Below are positions 6,190 to 7,253 of a stretch of DNA of 7,253 nt, one piece after another; position 1 is the first letter of the stretch; each line of letters opens with the position of its first letter. Source of the DNA: Actinomycetota bacterium (GTDB taxonomy: Bacteria > Actinomycetota > Acidimicrobiia > Spongiisociales > UBA5794). The stretch covers positions 1 to 7,253 of the forward strand of contig QMQC01000084.1 in assembly GCA_003648875.1 (NCBI GenBank), written 5' to 3'. The position numbers and the translations under genes were made by a program. The notes below the pieces were generated by a model. The model ran no database searches, had not been told where the DNA came from, and worked only from the letters and a program-made list of their open reading frames with translations.

Positions 6190-7253
6190 CAAGCGACCTC
6201 GAACAGCCCCGCTGCTCCCATGCCTCCACCGACACACATCGTCGAGACAACGTACTTGGCTCCGCGGCGTTTCCCTTCGATGAGAGCGTGCATGACCATG
6301 CGCGCACCCGTCATGCCGTATGGATGACCGATCGAGATGGCACCACCGTTGACGTTGAGCTTCTCATCGGGAATGCCGAGTTCATCCCTGCAGTACAGAA
6401 CTTGCACAGCGAAGGCCTCATTGAGTTCCCATAGGTCGATGTCGTCCATCGTGAGGCCAGCCTTGTCGAGCAACTTCGGGACGGCAAAGACGGGGCCGAT
6501 ACCCATGATGTCGGGGTCGACACCCGCAACTGCCATGCCCCTGTAGTAGCCCAATGGCTCAAGTCCTCGCTCGTGAGCAAGGTCTGCGTCCATCACAACA
6601 GTTGCGGCCGCGCCATCAGAAAGCTGGCTTGCGTTCCCAGCCGTGATCGCACCGCCTTCGTTCACGGTGCGCAACCCTGCAAGACCTTCGAGGGTTGTAG
6701 ACGGACGGTTTCCCTCGTCCTTGGTGAGAGTTATCTCCTCGAGGCTCGTCTCGCCGGTTTCGCGGTCCATCACCTGTTTCGTGGCAGTGACCGGAACGAT
6801 CTCATCGTCGAGAGCGCCAGCCTCCTGGGCTGCCGCCGTCCGCATCTGGGATTGATAGCCGTAGGCGTCCTGCGCCTCACGCGATATTCCGAAGCGCTCG
6901 GCCACGACTTCTGCCGTCCCGAGCATCGGGAGGTACGCCGCAGGGTGGAGAGCTATGAGAGCCGGATCGACCAGTCTGAAGGTGTTCGTGTGCTCGTTCT
7001 GTGCAAGCGAGATCGATTCGACGCCGCCGGCAACGACGACCTGCATGCCGTCAACGACGATCTGTTTTGCCGCCGTGGCAATCGCCATCATGCCGGACGA
7101 ACATTGCCGATCGATGGTCATGCCGCTCACCGAAGTGGGTAGCCCTGCCGTGAGCGCCGTCAGCCTCCCGATGTTGAGGAACTGGGTGCCCTGGGCCATT
7201 GCGCAACCCATGATCACATCATCAACCTCGGCCGGGTCAACACCTGCACGCTC
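6189..7253 (-). CDS. Thiolase (acetyl-CoA C-acyltransferase), N-terminus outside window
   Basis: Predicted to carry out thiolytic cleavage of a 3-ketoacyl-CoA to acetyl-CoA (or the reverse condensation), the last step of a beta-oxidation round. The visible 354 residues begin in frame at the window edge (ERAGVDPAEVDD). Comparison with usual thiolases of about 390 residues suggests that some 35-40 N-terminal residues are missing. The GTG at 7217 is internal and is not the start. Nucleophilic Cys lies in DRQCSSGM (codon 7103-7101), NEAFA at visible residues 278-282, His in ISIGHPYGMTGAR (codon 6326-6324), and the second catalytic Cys in STMCVGGGMG (codon 6236-6234). The full catalytic set is therefore present. 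It resembles the degradative FadA group by eye, but substrate chain length is not assignable. It is the upstream member of a unit with the quinone-oxidoreductase-like gene, and the unit may include further genes beyond the window. Confidence 0.94.
   Translation of the reverse strand, partial: ERAGVDPAEVDDVIMGCAMAQGTQFLNIGRLTALTAGLPTSVSGMTIDRQCSSGMMAIATAAKQIVVDGMQVVVAGGVESISLAQNEHTNTFRLVDPALIALHPAAYLPMLGTAEVVAERFGISREAQDAYGYQSQMRTAAAQEAGALDDEIVPVTATKQVMDRETGETSLEEITLTKDEGNRPSTTLEGLAGLRTVNEGGAITAGNASQLSDGAAATVVMDADLAHERGLEPLGYYRGMAVAGVDPDIMGIGPVFAVPKLLDKAGLTMDDIDLWELNEAFAVQVLYCRDELGIPDEKLNVNGGAISIGHPYGMTGARMVMHALIEGKRRGAKYVVSTMCVGGGMGAAGLFEVA

Noticed and set aside
6190..6237. Longer N-terminus for the quinone-oxidoreductase-like gene
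   Set aside because: The added 16 residues are Arg/Gly-rich shadow of the thiolase end, and ATG 6189 with GAGG upstream gives the normal MDR N-terminus.

Overview
The window reads as a high-GC bacterial chromosome fragment, most plausibly from an actinobacterium, and the marine/soil Acidimicrobiia-type lineages would fit. The main reasons are an isocitrate lyase that closely resembles mycobacterial ICL1 along its whole length, a small MaoC-type hydratase resembling Rv0130/HtdZ, and a pair of overlapping, sequence-divergent acyl-CoA dehydrogenase genes of the kind that form alpha2beta2 enzymes in Actinobacteria. This assignment rests on remembered family sequences, not on a search.

Layout, left to right. 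(1) 38-1333 (+): isocitrate lyase (aceA), first enzyme of the glyoxylate shunt. (2) 1324-1433: a short convergent junction filled almost entirely by repeats. It holds a 13-bp perfect hairpin overlapping the aceA stop codon, then two facing arrays of degenerate 7-bp repeats. (3) 4213 down to 1433 (-): a tightly overlapped three-gene operon, MaoC-type (R)-enoyl-CoA hydratase, then acyl-CoA dehydrogenase alpha, then acyl-CoA dehydrogenase beta. (4) 4214-4356: a divergent intergenic region. (5) 4357-5139 (+): an NAD-type short-chain dehydrogenase/reductase with a very strong ribosome binding site. (6) 5140-5208: a convergent junction with an 11-bp inverted repeat enclosing a second hairpin. (7) 7253 down to 5209 (-): a thiolase whose N-terminus lies beyond the window, overlapping by one base with a zinc-free quinone-oxidoreductase-like MDR enzyme.

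Together the genes supply a dehydrogenase, a hydratase, a candidate hydroxyacyl dehydrogenase (the SDR) and a thiolase, which is the set needed for a beta-oxidation cycle on some acyl-CoA. The isocitrate lyase would let the cell grow on the acetyl-CoA released. The substrate cannot be read from the sequence. The dehydrogenase pair suggests a bulky or branched acyl-CoA (steroid side chain-like or similar) rather than a simple fatty acid, but this is inference.

No RNA gene, CRISPR array, insertion sequence or phage gene was seen. The most notable points are the complementary loss of motifs in the two acyl-CoA dehydrogenases and the mirrored heptamer arrays. I do not see a clearly new defence or mobile system here.
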